DNA of 64,000 nucleotides from Paenibacillus_AR sp051594765 (GTDB lineage: Bacteria; Bacillota; Bacilli; Paenibacillales; NBRC-103111). Made by a program: the position numbers and the translations under genes. The notes beneath the pieces are model-generated. The model saw only the letters and a list, made by a program, of their open reading frames with translations. It had not been told where the DNA came from and did no database searches. The stretch lies in assembly GCF_051594765.1 (NCBI RefSeq), contig NZ_JBPPGJ010000025.1:1-64000 (forward strand), read 5' to 3'. How positions within the stretch are numbered: the first letter of the stretch is position 1; the number at the start of each line of letters is the position of its first letter. Positions 7,539 to 14,802 of the stretch are shown in pieces.

Positions 7539-8297
7539 ATGCTGCGAGATCATGAACGCGCGGACGATCTGCTCCGCAACGATCTGAAGATTATACAAAG
7601 CGACGAGGTGTTCGCTTTCTCGATGGACGCGGTGCTGCTGGCCCGCTTCTGTTCGGTGCCGGCCCGCGGCCGGATTATGGACCTCTGCACCGGCAACGGG
7701 GTGGTGCCGCTTCTGGTGAGCACCCGCACCCGCTCCGAGCTGTGGGGCGTGGAGATCCAGGAGCGCCTGGCCGACATGGCGGCGCGGAGCGTGGCCCTGA
7801 ATGGGCTGGAGGAGCGCATTCATATCCACCAGGGGGACCTGAAGGACATTCACCGGACGGTTGGAATGGGCACATACGATCTGGTGACCGTGAACCCGCC
7901 CTATATGCCGGTGACGGCGGGGGAGCAGAACGCCAACCTGCATCTGGCTGCCGCCAGGCATGAGATCTACTGCACGCTGGAGGACGTAATTGCAGCCTGC
8001 AGCCGGTTGGTGAAATACGGGGGCAAGGTGGCCATGGTCCACCGGCCCACCCGGCTGGTGGATATCGTCACCCTGATGCGGAAGTACAAGCTGGAGCCCA
8101 AGCGCCTGCGATTCGTCCACCCGAGAGCGGAGGAGGAAGCCAACATGGTGCTGGTGGAGGGCATCCGCGAGGGCAAGCCGGACCTGCGGCTGCTTCCGCC
8201 GCTTCTGGTGTACGGTCCCGACGGCCATTATACGCCGGAGCTGCAGAGTATCTATTACGGCCAGGCGGACAGCCTGCGGCCGGATGAAGGAGCGTAA
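7539..8297 (+). CDS. yabB: YabB family SAM-dependent methyltransferase (tRNA1(Val) m6A37 type)
   Basis: This 252-residue Rossmann-fold methyltransferase has the SAM-binding motif DLCTGNGVVPLL and the N6-adenine catalytic motif NPPYMPV. Enzymes of this group (TrmN6/YfiC) methylate adenine 37 of tRNA-Val, so a tRNA substrate is likely but not proven. The start ATG 7539 has AGAGGAG 9 bp upstream. It reads into rsmI with a 4-bp gap. The small GIY-YIG gene yazA that separates yabB and yabC in B. subtilis is absent. Confidence 0.88.
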   Translation: MLRDHERADDLLRNDLKIIQSDEVFAFSMDAVLLARFCSVPARGRIMDLCTGNGVVPLLVSTRTRSELWGVEIQERLADMAARSVALNGLEERIHIHQGDLKDIHRTVGMGTYDLVTVNPPYMPVTAGEQNANLHLAAARHEIYCTLEDVIAACSRLVKYGGKVAMVHRPTRLVDIVTLMRKYKLEPKRLRFVHPRAEEEANMVLVEGIREGKPDLRLLPPLLVYGPDGHYTPELQSIYYGQADSLRPDEGA

Positions 8298-8301
8298 CCC
8301 C

Positions 8302-9198
8302 ATGCAGATCCAAAAAAGCTACGCCGATCGGCCCGGCTCCGAAGGGACGCTCTACTTGGTGGCCACGCCAATCGGCAACCTGGAGGATATGACCTTCCGG
8401 GCCGTCCGGACGCTGAAGGAAGCGGACATCATCGCCGCCGAGGATACCCGGCAGACCCGGAAGCTGCTGACCCACTTCGACATCGGAGGGCGGCTCGTCA
8501 GCTACCACGAGCATAACAAGCATGCCAGCGGCCCGGAGCTGGTCCGGCTCATGAAGGAAGGACAGACCATTGCCTTGGTCAGCGACGCGGGGCTGCCGGC
8601 TATCTCCGATCCGGGCGAGGATCTGGTTCGTCTGGCCGTCGAGGAGGGCATTCGTGTTGTTCCCGTCCCCGGCGCCAACGCGGCCTTGTCCGCGTTGATC
8701 GCTTCGGGATTGCCGACCGCCGGATTCCGGTTCGGAGGCTTTTTACCCAGAGAGAAGAAGGGGTTGAAGGAGGCTCTGGCCCCGCTGGCCGGAGATCCGG
8801 CGACTTTCCTCTGCTACGAATCCCCGCATCGGGTGGCGAAGACGCTGGAGGCTATGCTGGACGTCTGGGGCAACCGGCGGGTGGTGCTGGCGCGAGAGCT
8901 GACGAAACGCTACGAGGAATTTACACGAGGGACACTGGAGGAGGCCCTGGCCTACTTGGAGGAGCATCCGCCGCTGGGCGAATACTGCCTCGTGGTGGAA
9001 GGGGCCCAAGCCGGAGCGGCCTCCGGTGCATACGGGGTAGCCGATTCCGGAGACTGGTGGCAGGCGAAGAGCATTCGGGAGCACGTGGACCATTACGGGG
9101 AGCAGGGGCTGGACCGGAAGGAAGCCATGAAGAAGGCCGCCCAGGACCGGGGCGTATCCAAGCGGGAGATTTATCAGGCCCTTCTGGAGGAGGAGTAA
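8302..9198 (+). CDS. rsmI: 16S rRNA 2'-O-ribose C1402 methyltransferase RsmI
   Basis: This 298-residue member of the tetrapyrrole methylase superfamily has GTLYLVATPIGNLEDMT at the N-terminus, AAEDTRQTRKLL, the SAM-binding loop VSDAGLPAISDPG, and PVPGANAALSALIASGLPT. It methylates the ribose of C1402 in the decoding centre of 16S rRNA. ATG 8302 is preferred because GGAG lies 9 bp upstream. The earlier in-frame ATG 8284 overlaps that ribosome-binding site and the yabB end. The C-terminus has a helical tail typical of the family. Confidence 0.94.
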   Translation: MQIQKSYADRPGSEGTLYLVATPIGNLEDMTFRAVRTLKEADIIAAEDTRQTRKLLTHFDIGGRLVSYHEHNKHASGPELVRLMKEGQTIALVSDAGLPAISDPGEDLVRLAVEEGIRVVPVPGANAALSALIASGLPTAGFRFGGFLPREKKGLKEALAPLAGDPATFLCYESPHRVAKTLEAMLDVWGNRRVVLARELTKRYEEFTRGTLEEALAYLEEHPPLGEYCLVVEGAQAGAASGAYGVADSGDWWQAKSIREHVDHYGEQGLDRKEAMKKAAQDRGVSKREIYQALLEEE

Positions 9199-9341
9199 CG
9201 GCCGGACCGTTCCTTCCTCCCGGAGGACAAAAAATATCCCCAAGCGACTACGCCGGCTTTGCGCAGTTGCCCAGGGATCAGAGGAGATATTAAAAAGGTT
9301 AGAATTAACATTGGTTATAAAATCATTATACACTATAATTC

Positions 9342-9596
9342 TTATTTTGTCACAGGTGTTGGCATTTCTGTTAAGCAAACATTGCAAACAATTTTTCCTT
9401 TGAAATAGGACACATTCTCTGCGTTGCCGCAGAAGATGCAGGCAGGCTCATACTTCTTCAGCATGATGCGCTCACCGTCAACATAAATCTCCAACGCATC
9501 TTTCTCGCCAATGCCCAGTGTGCGGCGAAGCTCGATCGGAATAACAACACGGCCCAGCTCGTCAACTTTTCTAACAATACCTGTGGATTTCATCAT
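9342..9596 (-). CDS. abrB: Transition-state regulator AbrB, zinc-ribbon variant
   Basis: This is an 84-residue AbrB. Residues 1-50 match the DNA-binding swapped-hairpin domain (MKSTGIVRKVDELGRVVIPI, then ELRRTLGIGEKDALEIYVD). The C-terminal part differs from B. subtilis AbrB: it carries two CxxC pairs (C53/C56 and C71/C74), which should form a zinc ribbon. AbrB represses post-exponential genes, including spoVG in Bacillus, until Spo0A-P shuts it off. The start is the first of two adjacent ATGs (9596), with AGAGGGGA upstream. It is transcribed from its own promoter on the minus strand. Confidence 0.93.
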   Translation of the reverse strand: MMKSTGIVRKVDELGRVVIPIELRRTLGIGEKDALEIYVDGERIMLKKYEPACIFCGNAENVSYFKGKIVCNVCLTEMPTPVTK

Positions 9597-9668
9597 GGCA
9601 ATAGGTTCCCCTCTCAAATTTTTGTATGTGGAGTAGAATCGTCATCTTTCGACATCGTTCATGCTTTT

Positions 9669-9697
9669 ATGATACCAACCATTCCCATAATAGTCAA
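9669..9697 (-). promoter_or_regulatory. Sigma-A promoter of abrB
   Basis: On the minus strand, TTGACT (9692-9697), a 17-bp spacer and TATCAT (9669-9674) are close to consensus, about 70 bp upstream of the abrB start. The rest of the gap to the next gene (9698-9932) is AT-rich. It holds a small inverted repeat, ATTCGACA (9865-9872) and TGTCGAAT (9888-9895). Confidence 0.8.
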
Positions 9698-9932
9698 CCG
9701 TTTTTTGAGAATTATTCCAACCAAATGATGGTAATTTGGGGCTTTTGACACGAGTATCTCATAAATAGTTCCACAAAATCAATTTTCGTTTACTGCTTTA
9801 AAGTAAAATAGGGAGTTTCTGCCGAAAAAATGGCCGTCCGAATTGGAAGTTGGTTTACGACAGCATTCGACAAAAGCTCTATTGTCGTGTCGAATAATAG
9901 TTTCAGGGAAGTCGAAAAGGAGGCGGTGGAGG

Positions 9933-11216
9933 ATGACAGTTAAATTGACAGAGGAAAAGGTGTTCAAAGACCCCGTACATAACTATATTTACGTGCAGGA
10001 CCAAACCATATGGGAGTTGATCAATTCCATCGAGTTCCAGAGACTCCGGCGCATCCGGCAGCTGGGCACCTCCTATCTGACCTTCCACGGAGCCGAGCAC
10101 AGCCGGTTCTCCCATTCTCTCGGTGTATATGAGATAACGCGGAAAATCATCTCTCAGTTTGAACGGAGCGGATATCCCGATTGGCCGGCGGAGGAGAGGC
10201 TTCTTTGCTTGTGCGCGGCACTCCTGCATGATGTCGGCCATGGCCCTTTTTCGCATTCGGTGGAAAAAGCTTTCGGTACCCATCACGAGGCCTGGACCTG
10301 CCGGATGGTGCTGGGGGATACGGAGATCAACCGGATTCTGCGGCGGGTCGATCCGGAGCTGCCCAAGAAGGTTGCCGCCGTCATCTCGAAGACGTACCAT
10401 AAGGAAATCGTGGTCAGCCTGATCTCCAGCCAGATGGATGCGGACCGCATGGATTATCTCCTGCGGGATGCCTATTTTACCGGTGTGGACTACGGCACCT
10501 TCGATCTGGAGCGGATCCTGCGGATGATGCGGCCCTACAAGGGCCATATCGTGGTGAAGGAGAGCGGCATGCACGCCGTCGAGGATTACCTCATGTCCCG
10601 GTACCAGATGTACTGGCAGGTCTACTTCCATCCGGTCACCCGAAGCGCAGAGATTCTCCTCCATAAAATATTCGCAAGAGCCCGGGTGCTTTATGAGGAG
10701 GGGTACCGGTTTTCCTTTTTTGTCGAACCTATGCGGAATCTGTTCGAGGGGAAGCTGACCATTCCGGAATACATCAAGCTGGATGAGGCCTTCATGCAGA
10801 TGGTGTTCACCCAATGGATGGAGGAGCGTGACGCGATTCTGTCGGACCTGTGCCGCCGGTTCCTCCACCGCTGCCTGCTGAAGTACATTCCTCTGGAGCG
10901 GATCGACGTCCCTGTGCTGGAGCGGATCCGCCACAGCATGTCTATGGAGGGCTACGATTCGGCCTATTATATGGAGATCGACTTCCCGGCGGATCTGCCC
11001 TACGACGTCTACCGTCCGGGGGAGCATGATGAGAAGCTGCCGATCCTCCTGCTGGACGCCAAGGACCAGCTGTTCGAGATCTCTCGCAAGTCGGAGATTG
11101 TCCGGTCCATCAGCGGCATCCGGCTCGGGCAGCACCATCTGTATTTTCCCGAGGAGCTGCTGGATTCCAAGGGCCTGCCCCAGGATCTGAGACGGTTTCT
11201 AGAGAAGCGTACCTAA
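9933..11216 (+). CDS. HD-domain phosphohydrolase (YwfO-like)
   Basis: This 427-residue HD-domain protein resembles B. subtilis YwfO and the dGTPase branch of the superfamily. The metal-binding pattern is visible: an early His in HSRFSHSLGVYE (residues 56-67), the HD pair in LLHDVGHGPFSHS (residues 98-109), and a later Asp in SSQMDADRMDYLL. The dGTPase/YwfO group hydrolyses deoxynucleoside triphosphates, so a nucleotide-sanitising role is plausible. The ATG 9933 has AAAGGAGG 9 bp upstream. In Bacillus ywfO lies elsewhere. Here it occupies part of the space between abrB and tatD where metG would be expected. Confidence 0.85.
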   Translation: MTVKLTEEKVFKDPVHNYIYVQDQTIWELINSIEFQRLRRIRQLGTSYLTFHGAEHSRFSHSLGVYEITRKIISQFERSGYPDWPAEERLLCLCAALLHDVGHGPFSHSVEKAFGTHHEAWTCRMVLGDTEINRILRRVDPELPKKVAAVISKTYHKEIVVSLISSQMDADRMDYLLRDAYFTGVDYGTFDLERILRMMRPYKGHIVVKESGMHAVEDYLMSRYQMYWQVYFHPVTRSAEILLHKIFARARVLYEEGYRFSFFVEPMRNLFEGKLTIPEYIKLDEAFMQMVFTQWMEERDAILSDLCRRFLHRCLLKYIPLERIDVPVLERIRHSMSMEGYDSAYYMEIDFPADLPYDVYRPGEHDEKLPILLLDAKDQLFEISRKSEIVRSISGIRLGQHHLYFPEELLDSKGLPQDLRRFLEKRT

Positions 11217-11251
11217 GCCCACAGCGACATTCCACCAAAGGAGCAGAACTC

Positions 11252-12019
11252 ATGTTTACCGATACGCACACGCATATGGACAACAAGTCCTTCGACGAGG
11301 ACCGCCACGACGCGCTGATGCACGCGTATGAGAGTGGCGTTACCCGCATCGTCAACGTCGGCTTCAACCGCGAGACCATCCCCACCACCCTGAAGCTGTC
11401 CGAAGACTATGCCTTCATCTATGCCGCCGTCGGCTGGCACCCCCAGGATGCCAAGGATATGCGGCCGGAGGATCTGGATGAGATCGAGGAACTGTGCAAG
11501 CGGCCCAAGGTGGTGGCCATCGGCGAGATCGGCCTGGACTATTATTGGGATACCTCCCCCAAGGAGGTGCAGCACCGGGTATTCCGGGAGCAGATCCGGC
11601 TGGCCCGCCGAATCGGCAAGCCGATCATCATCCACAACCGGGATGCTCATCAAGACGTCCTTGCGATTCTGAAGGAGGAGAAGGCGGCGGAGGTCGGCGG
11701 CATCATGCACTGCTTCTCCGGAAGCTGGGAGACGGCCAAGGCGTGTCTCGACATGAATTTCCACATTTCGTTCGGAGGCCCGGTCACCTTCAAGAATGCC
11801 GTCCAGCCCAAAGAGGTGCTGGCCCGGGTGCCCATGGACCGCCTGTTGATCGAGACGGACGCCCCTTATCTGACCCCACACCCGCACCGGGGCAAGCGCA
11901 ACGAGACCGGCTACGTCAAGCTGGTGGCCGAGGCGGCTGCCGAGATCAAGGGAATTCCCTTGGAGGAGCTGGCTCACCATACCACGGAGAACGCGAAGAA
12001 GCTGCTTCAGCTGAGTTAA
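11252..12019 (+). CDS. tatD: TatD family metal-dependent deoxyribonuclease
   Basis: This 255-residue TIM-barrel hydrolase of the TatD/YabD family has the N-terminal metal ligands TDTHTHMD, GEIGLDYYWD in the middle, IIHNRDAH, HCFSGS and the C-terminal LIETDAPYLTPHPHRG. Members remove nucleotides from DNA ends and have been linked to repair and DNA quality control. The ATG 11252 follows AAAGGAGC. It is 35 bp after the HD protein and ends at a bidirectional terminator. Its place between metG/abrB and yabE matches yabD. Confidence 0.93.
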   Translation: MFTDTHTHMDNKSFDEDRHDALMHAYESGVTRIVNVGFNRETIPTTLKLSEDYAFIYAAVGWHPQDAKDMRPEDLDEIEELCKRPKVVAIGEIGLDYYWDTSPKEVQHRVFREQIRLARRIGKPIIIHNRDAHQDVLAILKEEKAAEVGGIMHCFSGSWETAKACLDMNFHISFGGPVTFKNAVQPKEVLARVPMDRLLIETDAPYLTPHPHRGKRNETGYVKLVAEAAAEIKGIPLEELAHHTTENAKKLLQLS

Positions 12020-12031
12020 AAAAACCGAAAA

Positions 12032-12075
12032 AAACCCGCCCGGGCTCCTCGGAGAGCCTGCAGGCGGGTTTCTTG
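12032..12075. terminator. Bidirectional terminator between tatD and ecsB
   Basis: AAACCCGCC (12032-12040) pairs with GGCGGGTTT (12063-12071), with an inner GGCT/AGCC pairing. An A-run on the left and T-rich sequence on the right make it usable from both strands. It lies between convergent genes. Confidence 0.85.
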
Positions 12076-12085
12076 CGGTTATGGA

Positions 12086-13306
12086 CTAATCATCCTCCCG
12101 GGCGGAGGCTCTCTTGCGCAGCGGAACGTTCTTATAATAGTACACATACAGGAAGCCGAGCGCCACGGCGATTACGGCATGGAGCTTGTCGCCGTGGAAG
12201 AGGATGAGAGCGGCTCCTGCCAAGAGGTTCCAAAGGTTCAGGGCCCAGCCGGCAGTCGTCACGATGGCGTTGGTCCGGAGCCCCTTCGGCACCGGATAGA
12301 GTTCCAGCCAGAAGCTGTATCGGTGTGCCTGATCAAGGGAGGAGACCGTGGCGGAGGTCATCAGCAGCGCCACGGCGTAAATCAGCGGATCTGCGACGGC
12401 ATTCTCCACGAAGATCAGGAGGAAGACGGCAACCGCCAGGATCCGCACCGTAATGCCGTACCATTCCGAGCGGAGGAAGGTCTTGAAGTACAAATAGCGA
12501 TAGGTTTCGCTCTTGTCAAACGGCAGCCGGTTCACAGCCTCTGCCCAGAGTCTGCGCGCCTTGGGACGCGCAGGCAGCTTCGGCACGTCCGCGAACCAGC
12601 TGAAGAAGGTATAGTGCACCTTCAGGTAGTCGGCTTCCTTGCGGATCCAGACTTCCCATGGAATCCGGTGTGACGGCAGGATCCGCGCGGTGAAGGCATG
12701 AAGCAGGTAGAAGAGGAAGAACACCAGCGCGCCGTAGAAATAATCCTGCGTCAGGACCATGAACGCGAACACAACGGACATCACCCACCGCATGATGGAT
12801 AGCGGAATCCGGTGGGTCCGGTACAGGAGCTTGCTCTCCGCCACCCGCCGGTCCAGGGAGGCAGCCTTGACGAACAGGACGGAGGCGGCTGCGTTCACGA
12901 AGGGCACTGCGGCCGTTCCCTCGCAATGAGCGTACAGCGGCCACAGGATCAAGAGCGCCCCCAGGGTCCAAGCGGCTTGGAACAGGTAGCTATAGACGCC
13001 GCTGTAGAGCCAGGTTCGCCCGAGCTTCAGCTCCGCAGGCATGAGGAACACCTGGTCCGCCTGCTTCAGGAAAGTCCGGTAGGGCGACAAGCCGATAACC
13101 GCAGCCAAGACCGGTGTGGTGATCCTCCAGTAGGGATAATCGGCCGGCAGCGTCTTGAGAACGGTCATATAGGCATAAGAGCCGATGATGAAGAACAGGA
13201 GCAGAAAGGCGGTCAGGCCGCTTCGAGCCGCATAGCTCCAATAGACGGCGGCTTCCTTCCAGAAGGCGGCGGCCCGCTTGGACCACAGCCGGTTCAGGTC
13301 CGTCAT
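12086..13306 (-). CDS. ecsB: ABC transporter permease EcsB
   Basis: This 406-residue membrane protein has about eight hydrophobic segments grouped near residues 25-60, 115-165, 180-215 and 285-395, with a basic loop between the two halves. It matches the EcsB family (SPYRTFLKQADQVFLMPAE after the first segments). EcsAB is needed in B. subtilis and Staphylococcus for normal activity of intramembrane protease RasP, exoprotein secretion, competence and sporulation. The exported compound is thought to be a peptide. The start overlaps the ecsA stop in an ATGA arrangement, so both are translated together. Confidence 0.88.
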   Translation of the reverse strand: MTDLNRLWSKRAAAFWKEAAVYWSYAARSGLTAFLLLFFIIGSYAYMTVLKTLPADYPYWRITTPVLAAVIGLSPYRTFLKQADQVFLMPAELKLGRTWLYSGVYSYLFQAAWTLGALLILWPLYAHCEGTAAVPFVNAAASVLFVKAASLDRRVAESKLLYRTHRIPLSIMRWVMSVVFAFMVLTQDYFYGALVFFLFYLLHAFTARILPSHRIPWEVWIRKEADYLKVHYTFFSWFADVPKLPARPKARRLWAEAVNRLPFDKSETYRYLYFKTFLRSEWYGITVRILAVAVFLLIFVENAVADPLIYAVALLMTSATVSSLDQAHRYSFWLELYPVPKGLRTNAIVTTAGWALNLWNLLAGAALILFHGDKLHAVIAVALGFLYVYYYKNVPLRKRASAREDD

Positions 13307-14061
13307 GCCGGACTCCCTCCTCCGGCCACCAGGCGGCAGAAGGCGTCGTCCAGCGTCCCCTGCCGGAGCCCCGCAGCTTCCAGGATCTGCTCCAACGGGC
13401 CTTGGGCTGCGATCTCCCCCTGGTGCAGCACGACGAACCGGTCGCAGTAGCGCTCTATGGTGGAGAGGATATGGGAGCTGATCAGGAAGCTGGCACCCTG
13501 GCGCTTCATCTCAACCATCAGGTCCAGGAGGGAACGGATGCCCAGGGGGTCCAGGCCGAGGAATGGCTCGTCTATGATGTAGAGGGGCGGTTCCACCAGG
13601 AAGGCGTTCATAATCATGACCTTCTGCTTCATGCCCTTCGACAGATGGCCGGAGAAGCTTCCCAGCTTCTCCTTCATCCGGAAGGTGCCGAGGAGCCGCT
13701 CCATCCGTCGCTCCCATTCGGCTTCCTTCAGACCGTAAGCCCGGGCCGTCAGCTCCAGGTGCTCGCGGATGGTCAGCTCCTCATAGAGCTCGGGGGACTC
13801 CGGCACGAAGGCGAAGGCGGACCGGTAAGGCTCCGGATCCTCCTTCAGGGTCAAGCCCCGCACGCGGATCTCTCCTTTCTGGGGTTGAAGGAGTCCCAGG
13901 ATGTGTTTGATGGTGGTGCTCTTGCCGGCCCCGTTCAGGCCGATCAGCCCGACCATTTCGCCCTGACGGACGTCGAACGTTACGTTTTTCAAGACGGGTT
14001 TATGGGGGAAATATCCTCCGTACAAGCCCTCAATCCGGAGTATGGAATCGATTCGGACCAC
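13303..14061 (-). CDS. ecsA: ABC transporter ATP-binding protein EcsA
   Basis: This 252-residue ABC ATPase has Walker A GLNGAGKST, the Q-loop near FAFVPESPE, signature LSKGMKQKV, Walker B LYIIDEPFLGLDP and the switch His in SSHILSTIE. It pairs with the EcsB permease encoded immediately downstream. The start is a GTG at 14061 without a strong ribosome-binding site. The family usually begins about seven residues later, so the exact start is uncertain. A consensus-like promoter lies 60 bp upstream. Confidence 0.9.
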   Translation of the reverse strand: MVRIDSILRIEGLYGGYFPHKPVLKNVTFDVRQGEMVGLIGLNGAGKSTTIKHILGLLQPQKGEIRVRGLTLKEDPEPYRSAFAFVPESPELYEELTIREHLELTARAYGLKEAEWERRMERLLGTFRMKEKLGSFSGHLSKGMKQKVMIMNAFLVEPPLYIIDEPFLGLDPLGIRSLLDLMVEMKRQGASFLISSHILSTIERYCDRFVVLHQGEIAAQGPLEQILEAAGLRQGTLDDAFCRLVAGGGSPA

Positions 14062-14114
14062 CTGCTTCGTTGGAATAAAGGTACTGGAAATCGCGTTCAG
14101 ACCTCTCTAAAAAT

Positions 14115-14143
14115 ATTATGGGAAAAAGTCCCGGACGAGTCAA
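14115..14143 (-). promoter_or_regulatory. Sigma-A promoter of ecsAB
   Basis: On the minus strand, TTGACT (14138-14143), 17 bp and CATAAT (14115-14120) precede ecsA. This shows that ecsAB is transcribed as its own unit, divergent from the riboswitch-controlled gene. Confidence 0.75.
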
Positions 14144-14339
14144 TTTGTTCTCAAATGGCCTGTCCAAATGGGGCGAATTGATGCCGCTGTGCGATGGAAA
14201 GTTCACCATTTTTCCGAAAATCGGGGTCCGAATGAAGAAAAACGGAGATAATGGCTGAAACAAGTGGGATATGAAGCCAAAAAAGCGGGTTTTAATCGCA
14301 TACATGGGCAATTTTGAGCCATATATAGACTTTTCGCTA

Positions 14340-14368
14340 TTTACAACTTTCCTGTAAGGCATTATCAT
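14340..14368 (+). promoter_or_regulatory. Promoter of the riboswitch-yabE transcript
   Basis: TTTACA (14340-14345), a 17-bp spacer and TATCAT (14363-14368) lie about 35 bp before the conserved riboswitch core. The leader transcript would begin near 14375. Confidence 0.7.
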
Positions 14369-14404
14369 ACAGTTCAAGATAACTTAATAATGCTTGCCAA
14401 TTTT

Positions 14405-14592
14405 CCAATTCGCTGAGTTTCCACTATGGGAAACGGGGGAACCGAATGTGAACGACTGAGGTGCATGCTGGGCCTTAGTAACGGCACGGTTTTGGGGTGA
14501 ATCCTTAGATGGCTGCTTCGCAGCCGCGTAGGTAGGGCGACTCTTACGTCCGAATCCGTCAGCTAACCTCGTAAGCGTTGAAGAGAGGACAC
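14405..14592 (+). ncRNA. Cyclic-di-AMP riboswitch (ydaO/yuaA class)
   Basis: The conserved ydaO core is visible in order: CGCTGAG at the start, ACGGGGGAACCGAA, GGGGTGAATC, a variable hairpin (GGCTGCTTCGCAGCC), GTAGGGCGACTC, then CCGAATCCGTCAGCTAACC with TCGTAAGCG, and GAGAGGA at the end. This class binds two cyclic-di-AMP molecules and usually switches expression off when the ligand is abundant. Known targets are cell-wall hydrolases and potassium transporters. The downstream gene is a YabE-type wall-remodelling protein, which fits. A terminator follows at 14628. Confidence 0.95.
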
Positions 14593-14627
14593 TTGTCGTG
14601 CATTGATGAATTTATTTTGTCATGCCC

Positions 14628-14664
14628 AGCCACGAGAAGAGCTTCCTCTTCACGGGGCTTTTTG
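14628..14664 (+). terminator. Riboswitch expression-platform terminator
   Basis: A stem AGCC.CG.GAAGAG (two mismatches) closed by a CTTC loop is followed by TTTTT, 36 bp after the aptamer. This position is right for ligand-controlled premature termination. Confidence 0.78.
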
Positions 14665-14802
14665 CGCTTCGTGTGACCTCTTCCTTCCCATTGCTCCAGA
14701 GAATTCGTAAGAAAGGACCAAGCATTATCATTACTCAATAGTCGCGTCAAACCCAGCATGCATCATACTTGACGGCGGGACTATGAAGGAGGACCGAATG
14801 AA

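Noticed and set aside
14559..14759. 66-codon minus-strand frame over the riboswitch and terminator
   Set aside because: It is an accident of the structured RNA region, with no ribosome-binding site or family resemblance.
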